Assembly (NCBI GenBank): GCA_023213395.1
Contig: CM041465.1
Span: 204,545,741-204,609,740 of the forward strand
Length of the DNA stretch: 64,000 nucleotides
Direction of reading: 5' to 3'
Source of the DNA: Cycas panzhihuaensis
Lineage: Eukaryota; Cycadophyta
Shown here piece after piece: positions 10,719 through 23,033 of this stretch (position 1 is the stretch's first letter; the number at the start of each line of letters is the position of its first letter). The notes under the pieces are model-generated. The model saw only the letters and a program-made list of their open reading frames with translations, ran no database searches and was not told the origin of the DNA. A program made the position numbers and the translations under genes.

Positions 10719-11036
10719 CCTTAAGAGGGGGGGCTTATTACAAACTAATAATCACATCCCTTCGTGCAAATTAACATGCACCTTAGTTTATAAAACCCTT
10801 TTATGATTATATAAGCCATGCAATGATAATGGATGATCATCAACTTAGAATCTATCTTAAAGCTTGCCTATTTGGAGGCAGCTATAAGTAGTGGTGTTTT
10901 CCCATACGAGCCCTCTCCTTAAAGAGATCTAACATTCATCTCATTTAACTATTTTTATTGATAATTAATATATTCTTATTATTTTATGTTAATCTTCTTC
11001 AATCACCATATTACTAAACTTATAGGGTTTGTAACA
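10719..11036 (+). repeat. Polypurine tract and 3' LTR of element B
   Basis: CCTTAAGAGGGGGGG precedes an LTR that starts TATTACAAACTAATAATC (10736) and ends TTTGTAACA (11036). It is 301 bp and diverged from the 5' copy. Confidence 0.7.
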
Positions 11037-11748
11037 CTCTCTGCTACCATATCAAATCTTTTTAAAGGTCGTCTCTAACATATTATCCTCTAAGAGATTA
11101 TGGACTTCTTTAAGAGCAAATATAGCTTTTGATCTTCATTCATAAATAAGTGCCCATACTTGCAGTTCAAATTTCCTCTCTCATATGTAACATATTCTAT
11201 GTTTTCTCCTCCATGATCCTGCTTGTAGTGGCTCTTATACCCTCTCAACCCATGACTCTACTTGTGTGATGTAATTAACTCAAGAATGAGTATTTTCCTC
11301 CATAGACCTGGCTTGTACTAGGCATTTATCATCCTTGGCCTAATTGACCATTTTTGCATAGGTGTCATTGTTTTCATAAATATCTTCGAGTTGGAAACCA
11401 TCTTTTAGTGCCATTAACCTTAATTGATAGTTGGTTGCATGCTTATATGTAAGCCCCATCAACACATATAACTTTTCTAGCTCATTTATTGTTTACTAAA
11501 TCTTTGTCCCATCCACAAAGAGTTAAAGCACGTAGTTGTAGGGGATATGAATACTCTCCTCCTTGTAAGAGTCCTCCAACTTTATTAAAATTTCTATCTC
11601 TGTAACATCTTAACATTTGCTTTCCTTCTCTGTAATATCCTGGTATTCACTTTTACTCTTAGATCCCCTTAAGATATACCAATTAAAGAGCTACTTCTTG
11701 ATCAACATTAATTTGGCTCTTATTACCCAAGATTAGAGTAGGAACCAA
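11037..11748. other. Unclassified sequence right of element B
   Basis: The minus strand between about 11700 and 11080 reads in a coding-like way in places (for example NYQLRLMALKDGF and YENNDTYAKM) but is broken by stops and has no recognised family. It may be a very old gag or transposase relic. Just beyond the B LTR the minus strand has TGGTAGCAGAG, a weak PBS look-alike. Confidence 0.3.
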
Positions 11749-12207
11749 TCACTCATCAACCTCTAGTTTAGTACTATATCCCCTAACATCATCCTCACCT
11801 CAGTACTAATTACTTTTACTTTTGTATACTTTTAACTTCAAGTATCTTTACCTTATTTTTGCCACACTTAGCAAATTAAATACTAAATGGATCATGCATA
11901 TAAATTTTCAATTGAATAATAGTGAAGGAAATGTCAAATTAGATGAAATAAAGGGCAAGATAATGCTATTAAATGTGTCACTCATCAATCTCTAATGTAG
12001 TGTTATGTCCCCTAACATTGTCCTCACCTAAGTATTGATTACCTTTACTTTTGTATACTTTTAACTTCAAGTATCTTTACCTTATTTTTACCACTCTTAG
12101 TAAATTAAATACTAAATGGATCATGCATATAAAATTTCAATTAAATAATAGTGAAGGAAATGTTAGATTAGATGAAATAAAGCACAAGATAATGCTAGTT
12201 AATAGAA
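11749..12207 (+). repeat. Tandem duplication with 229-bp period
   Basis: Two copies start with TCACTCATCAAYCTCTA at 11749 and 11978. They share TACTTTTGTATACTTTTAAC, ACTAAATGGATCATGCATAT and AATAGTGAAGGAAATGT. The copies are roughly 90% alike by eye. The second contains a 71-codon open frame with no recognised motif. Confidence 0.85.
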
Positions 12208-12308
12208 GGCCATCTTCACTTCATGATTCAACGAGTTACACAATTATTTATCATGCAAACCTATAATGAATCATAATTGATAAACAAATGATCTTTGTAG
12301 GCACCAAG

Positions 12309-12749
12309 TGTTAAAATATAAGGACATCTTCTTATACTTTTATGTAATTATAAATTAAGTCATAATTTAATGTTGTATTCCTACATCACCCCACCTTTGC
12401 CTCATAATCAACCAATGAGATGTATCTGATATGAAGCCCAATCAAATATAAGCACATGAGGTCCAATCTATATTCACCATTTATAAAGCATGACATCAAG
12501 CCCTCTACAAATTAAGGTCACGTCTACACTGATTATAATGATATTTGATGAGAGTCTAAACTATGTTAAAATTATATATCAGAGATTAACTAATTTGATC
12601 GTTCATTGTCTTAGATTAGAGCTAATTTCTAATCCTCCTCATATTATGCTTATTGAATGTATATATGATATATTTTGATGAATTTATTTATTTAATATAA
12701 GAGAGTTAATATCTTATTTTCAATAATTAGATTAATTCTAATTTTCTCA
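12309..12749 (+). repeat. Left LTR related to element D
   Basis: It runs from TGTTAAAATATAAGGACAT to AATTCTAATTTTCTCA. It aligns with 30851-31288 through blocks such as TTAGAGCTAATTTCTAATC and ATATATTTTGATGA. It is not preceded by a purine tract, which argues for a 5' rather than a 3' LTR. Confidence 0.75.
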
Positions 12750-13005
12750 ATTAGAGTTGTCTCTTTTGTTTATACCCATTCTATTACAATTATTTTTCAT
12801 ATTTTAGAGAACCGTTCTATTCTATTACAAAAATAAAACCCCGTTCATGACCCTGTTTAAAGAATGTTTGAAAAATAACCAAATCTATTTGGTTCTATTC
12901 TATGTATACACCTACCACTAATCCAATGCTTTTTCATGTTCACTCACCATCATTTTTCACCTATATAAAGCTTGTACCTAGTGTACAATCCTTGTATGAA
13001 CTAGA
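12750..13005 (+). other. Element D leader up to the insertion of E
   Basis: No coding frame. CCTATATAAAG at about 12960-12970 is a good TATA-like motif whose role is unknown. It ends in CTAGA (13001-13005), the left target duplication of element E. Confidence 0.4.
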
Positions 13006-13303
13006 TGAAAAGGGTTAATGACACAAGGTTATTACATTAGTTGATTATTTCGAAAAAGGATCTTAAGTGAACTTTAAGCTAGATCACTTAAGTGAAATAC
13101 ACTTTCATGTGTATTATGTGTAATTTCATTTCACCTAACTTTAATGCTCTCTCTCTGAATATAAAAGTAAAAGCTCACGGGAGGAGATTCATTCTTACCT
13201 CCCCATTTTGTGAGAGCTACTTTCTTTCTCTTAAGTCACTCTTACTCCCATGTTTGCCTTTGTGTTTAGTGTATGGAGATGAAGGATAGATCCACTCTTT
13301 ACA
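13006..13303 (+). repeat. 5' LTR of element E
   Basis: 298 bp, TG...CA. TATAAAAG at 13160-13167 is the likely TATA box, also present at 20471-20478 in the 3' LTR. Transcription would start about 30 bases further on. Confidence 0.93.
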
Positions 13304-13305
13304 TG

Positions 13306-13317
13306 TGGTATCAGAGC
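13306..13317 (+). promoter_or_regulatory. Primer-binding site of element E
   Basis: A perfect TGGTATCAGAGC two bases after the LTR, complementary to initiator-Met tRNA. Confidence 0.92.
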
Positions 13318-15350
13318 TTTCTTCCTTCATATTTCTCACTTACACTTGCAATGGAGCCATCACTTTCTTCTCCCCCATAATCCATGTCATGAAGGAGATT
13401 GTGAAAGTGAATTTAGAAATATTTTTAAGCTATTATGATAGCATATTTTGTATTGTTTACTTTTCCTTTCTCTTTTACAGGTTTGGAATCATGATATAAG
13501 GAGTTGTAAGGCCCAAGGATTCCAATCCCTTGTTGGCCATTCATGTTATCTCATTCTTCTTTTTCTTTTCCCTTTTTTGTCCATTTAACAAGGGGAAATG
13601 CTATTAAATTTTTTCCAGCATTTAGAAGAATGATTGTAAGGGGAGGTTTTACCCCTTTTTTTTTAAAGAATTTCAAACCATTTAAAATATCTATCATTTT
13701 ATACTCTCACCTTGCCCATATTGGGATCCTGGTGATCAAAAAATGATGGCAATTTCATATGGTATCATGTGTTAATGAGATATTAGGAAGCTGAAATTTC
13801 TGTAGAAATATAATTTGATTACTGAACTTCATAGGTCTGTAAAATCTTCTACAAAGCTTCGATTGAAGTGATTCTAAATTTTAAAGATGAGGCTCTAAGT
13901 CTACTTTCCATCACAAAAATCAGCACCTAATTTGGATGTCATATGAGGAAGTTATTGCTATTTTAATGAACAATAGTTATTATTAGTAAGAATTTTAGAA
14001 AAATATAATTTCCTAACTTTGCGGGGCTGCCAAAATCTTTCCAAAACTCATTTGGACCTGATTCCACTTCCTAAAGCTGAAGCTCTGAGTCTAATTTGTA
14101 ACACAAAAATTAGCACTCCATTTTAACATCATAGGAGAAAGTTATTACAAATTTAGTGAAGACTACTTTCTTTTGTATTAACAAAAAAAAAAGTGAAGAA
14201 AATTTCTTCCTTCTTTTTATAAGGCTTAAAAGCCCATTGTAAAAGTGAGGAAAAAACACCTAGATCAGAGCAATATCCAATCTGGTGTTCTCACTCACTT
14301 ATTAGAATTGCATTTCAGCATTTTAAAATCACTCAAAGTAAGCACTCTAAAGACACTTCAAGCAAGCACTCCAAAAGCACTCCAAGCAAGCATTTTATTT
14401 TTAATAAAATGTACATTTGATGCAATTCGATAATCTTTTCACTCTTCCTAAAAGGAACGCATCACATACACTATTTTCTGCCATCTTGTACATGTTCATA
14501 CACTCGCCAAGGTTGAGATACCTTGGTTGGCAGAATGCCATGCCATAAAGAATGTGTGGGTTTCAAGTTGGGACTAGACTAAACTGAAATATTGGCGAGG
14601 TTTGGTTAGCCATACCATCGTGCCTCAATCAGGGATCATCCTGATAACCAACTGGGAAAGCTAAAACTTTAATATAAGATTAAAATATACCCAATGCAAT
14701 ATCACTCATAGCCATGGGTATGCACGTACCACTCTTTAGAGGAGGTATATAGCTGCTCATTGGTGAACTGGATGAGGATTGGGAGTACTTGGGCTCCGTT
14801 GTGACTTAGATTTCATCACCAACTACAATTGCGGGTATTACGGATGTAGGCCAACTTAATTCTACTAGAAGCTTAAGCATCCCTTCAACAACCTCAACTA
14901 CATGTTGGACAGAAGTTAGAGGTTATTGGGTTGATTACGCATCCTATATTTGAGTTTTAAGTTGTGTAAACCCAATGATGTCAACTTCTACATTGGCCTA
15001 CAATCTTGTATATTGATCACTTACTTATTTATAAAAAGTGATCCATAGTGTAATCACAATCATAGTACTTCTCATATTCCTATTGCGTCAGGTTAATATT
15101 TGCCACAAGTATTAGTGGCCAATTTTTATCATAGTGCTTTTCATATTCCTACTGCGTCAGGTTAATATTTGTCACAAGTGTTGGTGACTTTTCTCTAAGT
15201 TGCTTGCTTCATCTTTGAGCAACCATTCTCACTTCTTCTTCCTTCTACTACACTACTTCATTACATTTCCCATTTGTAAATAGTGATTGGTCATTTATTG
15301 CCATCACTTTTATAGTCCCTTGTTCATTTCTTCCCTTCTAAAAAGACACT
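13318..15350 (+). other. Long 5' leader of element E with internal duplications
   Basis: About 2 kb separates the PBS from gag, and I see no convincing gene in it. Two diverged tandem copies with a period near 190 bp occupy about 13788-14170, marked by CACAAAAATYAGCAC twice. A second pair of about 76-bp units at about 15058-15190 shares CATATTCCTAYTGCGTCAGG and TTAATATTTG. Short open frames in this stretch (13092-14433) resemble nothing. Confidence 0.6.
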
Positions 15351-16163
15351 ATGTCTTCATAGTTCAAGCAAAATGTGAACTCCATTCTAAAAGGGAAAGA
15401 AAATTGGGACATGTGGTTCACTGGTGTCAGAAATGTTGCAAAGTACAAAGGTCTATAGAGAGATCACTTGCAACCTACACCATCTGTTGCAGCTATAGCT
15501 ACCACAACTACTTTAGGAGGAGGTGCTCCAACTACTCTCACTGAAGCTACAACAAAACGCTAATGGGAACTTAATGATAATAAAATCTGTGCAGGGATAC
15601 TGCTTATCACTGATTATTCCCTATATAATATCATTGATGAAGTTGTACATGATATAACATGGAAAGTTCTTGAAGTTCTTAAGAAGAACTTTGACATTAA
15701 ATCAGACTTAGAATTTGTTCACTTAGTGTTAAAGATGAATAAATTGAAAATGCAGAAAGGATATGTAAACGAGACAATCAATCTACTTCATCAAATCAAG
15801 CAAGCCATTGATAAAGATTTTAAAACTTAATGCATTACATAGGCTTTCTTGATTCAGTCATGTCTCCATATCCCAGATTATAAAAATCTATTAGGAAGTC
15901 TTCAATCTAGTGGCACTTTGAAGATCCTAAACTTTGAGGATCTTATTGATAAGTTCATTGAATTTGATAAGACCTTTGACACCAACTTTGCCACTACATC
16001 AAATCCAGTTGATGCTGCTTTTGAAGTGGAAGAAGATCTTTGTTATACCAAAAATCAAAGTCAATACTCTCATAGAGGTGGTAATTCCCATGAAAGAGGA
16101 AGAGGTAGACAACAAGGACAACATCCTCTTAGTCAACAGACTCCTCAACTCCAACAAAAATAG
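15351..16163 (+). pseudogene. gag of element E (decayed)
   Basis: Translation from ATG 15351 gives MSS, a stop, then NVNSILKGKENWDMWFTGV, typical of a Copia Gag N-terminus. Later parts include DYSLYNIIDEV, WKVLEVLKKNFD, LVLKMNKLKMQKG and LLHQIKQAI, a UBN2-type Gag core. A basic R/G/Q-rich tail reads HRGGNSHERGRGRQQGQ. At least four stops interrupt the frame (after MSS, in the middle, and near 15830-15840). It encoded the capsid and RNA-binding protein. The open stretch 15849-16163 is only its C-terminal third. Confidence 0.8.
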
Positions 16164-16259
16164 TTTTAAGGCCAATGCTAAAATAATCAACTAGGACCTA
16201 GATCCAGTAATCATAGACAATCCAATTAGCCCAATACTTAGACTGGAAATCAAACCATT

Positions 16260-19200
16260 ATGTTCCAAAGGTCTAATAGAAAAGGACATTATGCCAAAAA
16301 TTGTAGAACTGCCACCAACAAACTACCAAGTTATCAACAGCGCCATGGTGCACATAATGTTGATAATACTTCTTTTGAAGATGCTTTTGGTGGAATGCAA
16401 TTTGCTCATGCATACCTTCAAAGAATTGGGATCACTTCATCAAATGTTGTTGATAGATCCACTAAGTATATTGAGGCTCATTGTGGCTATGCTTATTCAC
16501 TTTTGCCTTCACCACTTGGAGTCGCAAATAGTACCATCTCAAATACTTCATTGTGGATCATGGATATTGGAGCAATACAACATATGACTTGTCATAGCCA
16601 ACTCTTTCAAGATTTTGACTCTTAAGTAAATATGGTTGATAAATCATCTCAGCCAGTCGAAGGACTTGGAATTGTTTGCATGAAACTCTCAGGCCTTCCA
16701 GACTTTACACTTGTTGATGTTTTATATATTCCTACTCTGAAGAAGAATCTGCTCTCCCTGTCCACCCTTGTCTCTTGTGGATTTGATCTGAGTGTAACTG
16801 CAAACAATCAAACTCTCTGTGTCATTCACCCTCCTTCAAATGATATGGTTATGATTGGAATTCTTAATGGCAAACTTTTTCGCCTAACTGACTCATCATC
16901 CTCTGAAGCCAATAATGTTGATGATGAATCTGCTTTTACCACAATCATAACTCCTCAAAAGTTGTCCCAAGCAACCCTATGGCATGCTCGTATGGGCCAT
17001 ATCAAAATTGATCGTTTAAGAGAACTACAAGCCACTCTTCCTGGTTTGCCTAAGCTCTCCTCTAAGCCCTTTAAATGCGAAGCATATATTATTGTCAAAT
17101 CTCAAAGACAACCCTTTCCTTGTAGTCAGTGGAAATCTAGCCAACCTTTGCAGCTTGTACACTCAGATATATGCGGTCTTATGCCCATCCCTTCTCTCAA
17201 ACAGAAGTGGTACTATATTACTTTCATTGATGATTTTACCAAGAAAGTATAGGTTGCTTTTCTTGCAAAGAAAGATGAAGCTTTTTCTATGTTTCAAGCT
17301 TTCAAGGCCCGTGTAGAAAATGAATCTAGATTCAAGATCAAAATACTCAGGACTGATAATGGTGGTGAGTACACATCCAATGAGTTTAAATCATACCTAC
17401 GTCAATATGGAATCAAACATCATACCACTGTTGCAGGTACACCCCAGCAAAATGGAGTTACCGAGCGCATGAACAGGACCATCATGAATATGGCTTATGC
17501 TATTCTAGTATATAAGAATATCCCTATTTATCTTTAGGCTAAGGCTATCTGGACTGCTATGTATTGCATCAACATTGTTAGTCCCTCTAAGCTCGGCCCC
17601 TCTCCACATGAAATGTGGTACAGACAAACCCCCTCTATCTCCCACTTCAGAATTTTTGGCTCTACTGGTTACGCTCATATTATGGAGAACATAAAAATAA
17701 GCTCCAAGATAGAGCCATCAAAGGCATCTTTGTCAGATACCCTATGGACAAAAAGGGATACAAGGTTTTCATACCTTCACAGTGCAAAATCATCATCACT
17801 AGAGATGTTATCTTTGCATAGACTGAAGATCAATTACTCAGACTTGACTCTAAGGTGCCTTCATACCAATTTAATGATGCCACTGAATTTAATGTCCAGA
17901 TTTAAAAATTTAGGGGGGGAGATACTGAACAGTTGCTCAAAATCTTGGAATCTGACAATAGAGCCTTAGAGGATACAAGCTATGACTCCCAGCTAATGTG
18001 TATACATCTAGCACCATCATTTATGAATAGACAAGTTGACAAAGGTAAAGCCATAGCAGAAGGATCATCTTCTCCAACATCTGTGGTTAGCCCATCTTCT
18101 CTAGCATCGTCAACTTCCTATGTGTCAAATATTTCACATGATCCTTTTCAGGATCAAAAAGAAGATCAAGAGGTTATGGAAATGAAAACCTCATTCCCAA
18201 CTTGAGGTTTTCATGAAGCCTACCAACTACATAAGGACATGCGACCAGATGAGGTAGGTAAAACTAGCACTAGAAGTGCCCATAGAGCAAGGATATATGA
18301 ATCACTTTCCATTGAGCTTGAACCAGCAGAACTGCATCTTGCTCTTAATGAAGAGCCCCTAACGTACTAAGAAGCTGTAAAGCATGTAGCTTGGAGAAAT
18401 GCTATGAATGAAGAGTACCAATCTCTTATTAAGAATGGTGCATGGGAGCTTATTGATGAACCACTTGGAAGAAAGGTAGTTCAAAATAAATGGGTGTTCA
18501 AAAACAAGTATAGATTAGGTGGCACCCTAGAAAAACACAAGGCGAGGTTGGTAGCAAAAGGATTCACGCAAAGGGAAGGCATCGACTACACTGAAATCTT
18601 TGCTCTTACAGCCAAGTGGCCTACAATCAGAACTCTTATAGCCTTAGCTGCTCAACAAGGTTGGAAAATCCACCAACTCAATGTTAAGACCGCATTTCTC
18701 AATGGGGACCTTAAAGAAGAAATTTGTATGGCTTAGCCAGAAGGATACGAGATTATCGGTCATGAGCATAAAGTTTGCAGGCTCAAAAAGTCCTTGTACA
18801 GCCTAAAGCAAGCCCCTCATGCTTGGTTTACCAAGTTGTCTAAAAGAATGAGGTAACTTAGATATGAGGTTTGTGACTATCAAGATATTGATGCAACATT
18901 ATTTATCAAGTGCCAAAATGATAAAGTCACTTACCTCTTAATCTTTATGGATGACATGTTAATAATGGGGAATAGTGAACAGGTAATTAGCCAGTTGAAG
19001 AAGGACCTTGCTAAAACTTTTGAATTGTCTAACCTTGGGTTGATGAAATATTACTTGGGAATTGAAGTAACTCAAAAGAATGGCAAAATATTTCTCTCCC
19101 AAGAAAAATATATCAACGATCTTCTGACAAAGTTTCAGTTGGAAGGTGCTCGACCAGTGGATACACATATAAAGCCTAATATTAAACTCTTAGTTGATGG

Positions 19201-19855
19201 TGACATTAGGGAGGCAGATGCAACACTCTATAAGCAACTTATAAGTAGTCTCATCTATACTACCAACACAAGGCCAGATATTGCATACTCTGTCAGTATT
19301 CTTACAAGATTCATGACAAATCCTAAGAAGAATCATTGGCAAGCTGCAATACGAGTGTTGAGGTACTTAAAGATGACTAGCAAATATGGTCTGTTGTATG
19401 AACCCAATGTAGAATTTAAACTTTATGCATACACAGACTCAGACTTTGCTAAAGATAAAAACACAGGAAGATCTGCGTCTGGGTGCGTAACATTTCTTGG
19501 AATAGCACCAATATCATGGAGATTCAGACGACAGAAGATAGTTGCAGACTCAACTGCTGAAGCTGAGTACATTGCTACTTCTGATACAAGCAAGGAGGTG
19601 ATATGGCTTAGAAAATTGTTGAATACATTAAATGCCACCCAAACAAGTTCTATTAGCTTACATGTAGATAATCAATCTACAATCCAGATGGCTAAAAATC
19701 CTGTATTTCATGATCGTACTAAACATATAAGTACGAAAGTCCATAGGATTAAAGAACTAGTTTATGATGGCACAATTCAACTAGAGTACTGCCCCACAAT
19801 AGATCAAGTGGCTGATATCTTCACCAAACCACTGAAGAGGGTGAAGTTTGAATAG
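16260..19855 (+). pseudogene. pol of element E (protease, integrase, RT, RNase H; decayed)
   Basis: The order is Copia-specific, with integrase before RT. At 16260 a zinc-knuckle relic (NRKGHYAKNC) has lost its first cysteine pair. The protease site near 16560 reads MDIGAIQHMT, so D-S/T-G has become D-I-G. Integrase spans about 16970-17800 with LWHARMGH, LRTDNGGEYTSNEF and TPQQNGVTERMNRT. RT runs from about 18404: WVFKNKYRLGG, HKARLVAKGFTQ, VKTAFLNGDL, FMDDMLIMG (YVDD-type site as FMDD) and LSNLGLMKYYLGIE. RNase H ends with ADSTAEAEYIA and DIFTKPLKRVKFE near 19855. Stops occur at about 17250, 17535, 18205, 18737 and 18855, with a frame change near 17690. The 302-codon stretch 18947-19855 is the longest intact piece. 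Confidence 0.93.
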
Positions 19856-20302
19856 TTCTAAAAGCAACTTAGCCTTAAGGCCTCCATCTCCGATGATAAT
19901 AGGACCATCATACTCTATCTCATTCATGAAAACCCCTTGTAGGCGTGGAAGGACAAGAGTAAGTCTATGCTCTATCCCATTCGCGAAAACCCCTTGTGGG
20001 TGCGAAAGGATAAGGGTTGTATCATTTTGGAAAATCAAAACCTGTGAAAACTTGAAAGGGCATGGGGGATGACCAAATGGTATATGGAGACTCGGTAGAT
20101 TTTAGTTACAAAATTCATTGTACTGATTATCTATTTGGCTTCATTTAAAGAGTCGCTTGAGCAAGGTTAGTAGATTAGAAAATTTGTGGGTTTTCTTCCC
20201 CATGAGGGTTTCCCACAAAAGTGTTATAGTAGTTTGCTTTGTAAGAGGCTAAAATGAAGACCTCATAGAATAGAATAAAATATGATGAAATGACCTTCTA
20301 CC
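19856..20302 (+). other. Element E sequence between pol and the 3' LTR
   Basis: About 450 bp without a conserved frame. Two similar units of about 62 bp near 19910-20010 share ATTCRYGAAAACCCCTTGT and TCTATCYCAT, a small direct repeat. Confidence 0.6.
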
Positions 20303-20614
20303 ATTAAGGGGGAGATTGAAAAGGGTTAATAACACAAGGTCATTACATTAATTGATTATTTCGAAAAAGGGTCTTAAGTGAACTTTAAATTAGATCACTT
20401 AAGTGAAATACACTTTCATGTGCATTATGTGTAATTTCATTTCACCTAACTCTAATGTTTCCTCTCTCAATATAAAAGTAAAAGCTCAATGAAGGAGATT
20501 CATTCTTACCTCCTCATTTTGTGAGAGCTACTTTCTTTCTCTCAAGTCTTTCTTGCTCCCATGTTTGCCTTTGTGTTTAGTGCATGGAGACGAAGGATAG
20601 ATCCACTCTTTACA
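20303..20614 (+). repeat. Polypurine tract and 3' LTR of element E
   Basis: CCATTAAGGGGGAGAT precedes the 298-bp LTR at 20317. CTAGA (20615-20619) follows the LTR. Confidence 0.93.
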
Positions 20615-20619
20615 CTAGA

Positions 20620-22468
20620 TCTATCTTATGATGGTGAATATTATAGTGCCTACCCATTCAGTTATGAACACTCCATTGAATCTTCCCATTGACCTTGTAA
20701 GAATGTCATTGTTGACTCCATTGGAAGCTTGCGTGAGATTCCCCTATTTTGATCATTGAGGACCCTTTGTACAAGATAGAATAATAGGATACATACCTAC
20801 ATAGGTAAAGCCCAACAGATTCTGAGTTTGTAGCTTAAGGTTATAGCCACATGTCGTGTACATGGAGTTATCGCAGATAGAGTTGTTTCCACCACTTGAT
20901 ATCCCTTTAGAACAAGTGGATAATTGTCCTTACGTCACCCTATATTTACTTATAATAGTCTAGTACAAGCCTTTGTCTGCTTGACTCTGCTTAAGACCTA
21001 CAAATCTACTTACATAGAAGCCTCTGTGAGCGAAATTATCTCATTGAACCCTGAGCCATATTCATTAACCTCATTCACTTACCTAAGCACATTGAATCAA
21101 AATTGAAGTAAAAACTCAAGGATTAAAAAAGATTTCATTGATCTTTGTAGTGAATCTGTCGCCACTAGTTTTGGGATTAATGTTCGAGCATCTTCAAAAA
21201 TTTTAAGATTGGTTTATATTTTTTTTAACAAAGTTTTTATTAAATTTAATTGGATTTGAATCTTGTTTGAGGTCCATAAGCCCTTTATCTACCAACAGTC
21301 GGTCACTTACAACCTTAACATGACCGAGAACTATACTATATAATGGGTTAAAAGCCCATCCTAATTCAATTTCTTACTCATAAGAAGGTCTTTGTACTAT
21401 TTTCACAATATGTTCTCAACCAGGTGTTTGTTTTCCAAAGCGTCTGAACCATCAAAATCCTGACTCAGAGCTATGTAGTTTGGACTCATATTTGGTTAAT
21501 TTTGAACATATTTTATGCTATATAAAATTTCTTTTCTTATTTCTTTTGACTTGTTTGTTTAAAGTTATTTTTTCATCAATTGAAGGCTTTAAATACATTC
21601 TAAAAGAGGAGCATTTTTTTATCACGTAAGAAGGATTTTTTACTTATTCTCTAAGCTAACATGTATGGTGCTTTATGGTTGTACATTCACTTCTTATTCA
21701 GAAAATTTACTCTCCACCTTTCAAGAGTGGTCCCTGCCTTATTGAGCACTATAAACACTTTCCTTATTTTTTTAATTGCTACCATGTTTATTCATATTTC
21801 TACCTTTAATCATTAAAATTCATATTCCTATCTTTAAATATGACCACATTAAAAAGGAATTTGAACTCAAAACATTAAACAAGATAATTCTCGAATTGAA
21901 TTGCTAAACTATTAATCCTACAAAGGGAATGGTTAGGACCCTTGAAGTTATTACTCCTACACATGTGAAGTATCTGTAAAATAAACATTAACATCCTATA
22001 TGGATTCATCTTCTTGATCAATATATCTAATAATAATTTCTTCAATTTTAGAGTAGAATCTTCATTGATTTGTAAATTCGTCAAACTTAAATCAACACTT
22101 AAAAGAGGAACATCACTTAAATCAATAGATAGAAATAAATCACCAGAATTATCTTTAATAGGACTATTAGATTCATATTTAATTTCCTTTAAAATAATAA
22201 GAATATCCTAAGAGACTTCAATTTCTTTATCTCAATCATCAATAAATTCTTCAGTAGTAGTAATTGGTTTATCACTCTCAACATGTTTAATAGTAGTAGT
22301 AGTCTTATCAAATTCAACAATGTGTTCAATCGTAGATTTTAGGACCTCCTTCTGCCTCTTAGTCCTTTATAAGACCTAGTATACAAATTATAATAAATTT
22401 CTTTAAAGAATGGCTCATAATACCCTTCTAAGATTAAAAAATAGTTACTCTAGGGTCAAGAAATAGGT
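20620..22468. other. Sequence between elements E and F, no gene recognised
   Basis: Presumed interior of element D. It is AT-rich. Short open frames (20924-21106, 21875-22084 and 22014-22211) have no family signature. The 22000-22330 part has repeated TTTAATAG- and TAGTAGTA-type low complexity. Confidence 0.4.
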
Positions 22469-22473
22469 AAGAG

Positions 22474-23033
22474 TATAGCAATCTGATAGATATCTTCTAA
22501 GAAATTTTACAAAAATAGATAAAATGAGCACCGAATAGACTTACTAAATATTCAATCAAGAGAGTAATGATACAAAATTACTTAAATACTTATAGCATAC
22601 AAATATAAAATAGTATGAAATGAACATAAACTGAATAGATACAAGGTCACCAAAAGATCCTACAAATTATTGATGATAAAGAATCCCTCTTTGAGGCAAG
22701 GTTCCCTCCACAAAGCTACTCAAAAGGGCCAAAAATACTACAGTCTAAGACTTCTCCAATGATACCAAAATGAGCCCGTAAATTCTCCTTAAATAGGCAA
22801 CCAAAAGATAGTAATAGAAGTTGACCAAAAAGAGGGATAAACCTGCCCAAAACTAATACTAGAAATTGGGCAGAACTCCTCTAAAAACTAGTAAGCTAAA
22901 AACTTTAAATGGTCATAACTTTTGATATATATATCAAAATTAACTTTCATCTAGACCATTGGAATCGTCATTCAGAGACCTTTGTTTTGAATGGTCATAT
23001 GTTAGACTTTTGACCATATTTTGGAATGCTATA
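22474..23033 (-). repeat. 3' LTR of element F
   Basis: 560 bp, starting TATAGCAATCTG and ending GGAATGCTATA. Its terminal TG has mutated to TA. Confidence 0.88.

Larger units (their letters stand above)
5031..11036 (+). mobile_element. Element B: non-autonomous LTR retrotransposon, split by element C
   Basis: 5031-5342 and 10736-11036 are diverged direct repeats sharing long runs (TTCATCTCATTTAA, CTTATT.TTTTATGTTAATCTTCTT). Both start TATTAY and end in a TAACA-type terminus. After removal of nested element C, the left copy is followed by AA and TGGTATTATAGC (8267-8278), a Met-tRNA PBS. The right copy is preceded by CCTTAAGAGGGGGGGC, a polypurine tract. The interior (8279-10719) has no coding frame, so the element depended on enzymes from elsewhere. 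No flanking target duplication could be matched (left CCTAA, right CTCTC). Confidence 0.7.
13006..20614 (+). mobile_element. Element E: full-length Copia retrotransposon
   Basis: Two 298-bp LTRs (13006-13303 and 20317-20614), both TGAAAAGGGTTAAT...CTCTTTACA, flank gag, protease, integrase, RT and RNase H in Copia order. The PBS is TGGTATCAGAGC at 13306-13317. The polypurine tract TTAAGGGGGAGAT lies before 20317. CTAGA at 13001-13005 and 20615-20619 is a perfect target duplication. By eye the LTRs differ at about 20 of 298 positions, so the insertion is not recent. All frames carry stops, so it cannot move by itself now. Confidence 0.95.

Noticed and set aside
13306-13317. tRNA-like TGGTATCAGAGC strings (also at 47887, 63523 and elsewhere)
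   Set aside because: They are 12-base primer-binding sites next to LTRs, not tRNA genes; no cloverleaf surrounds them.
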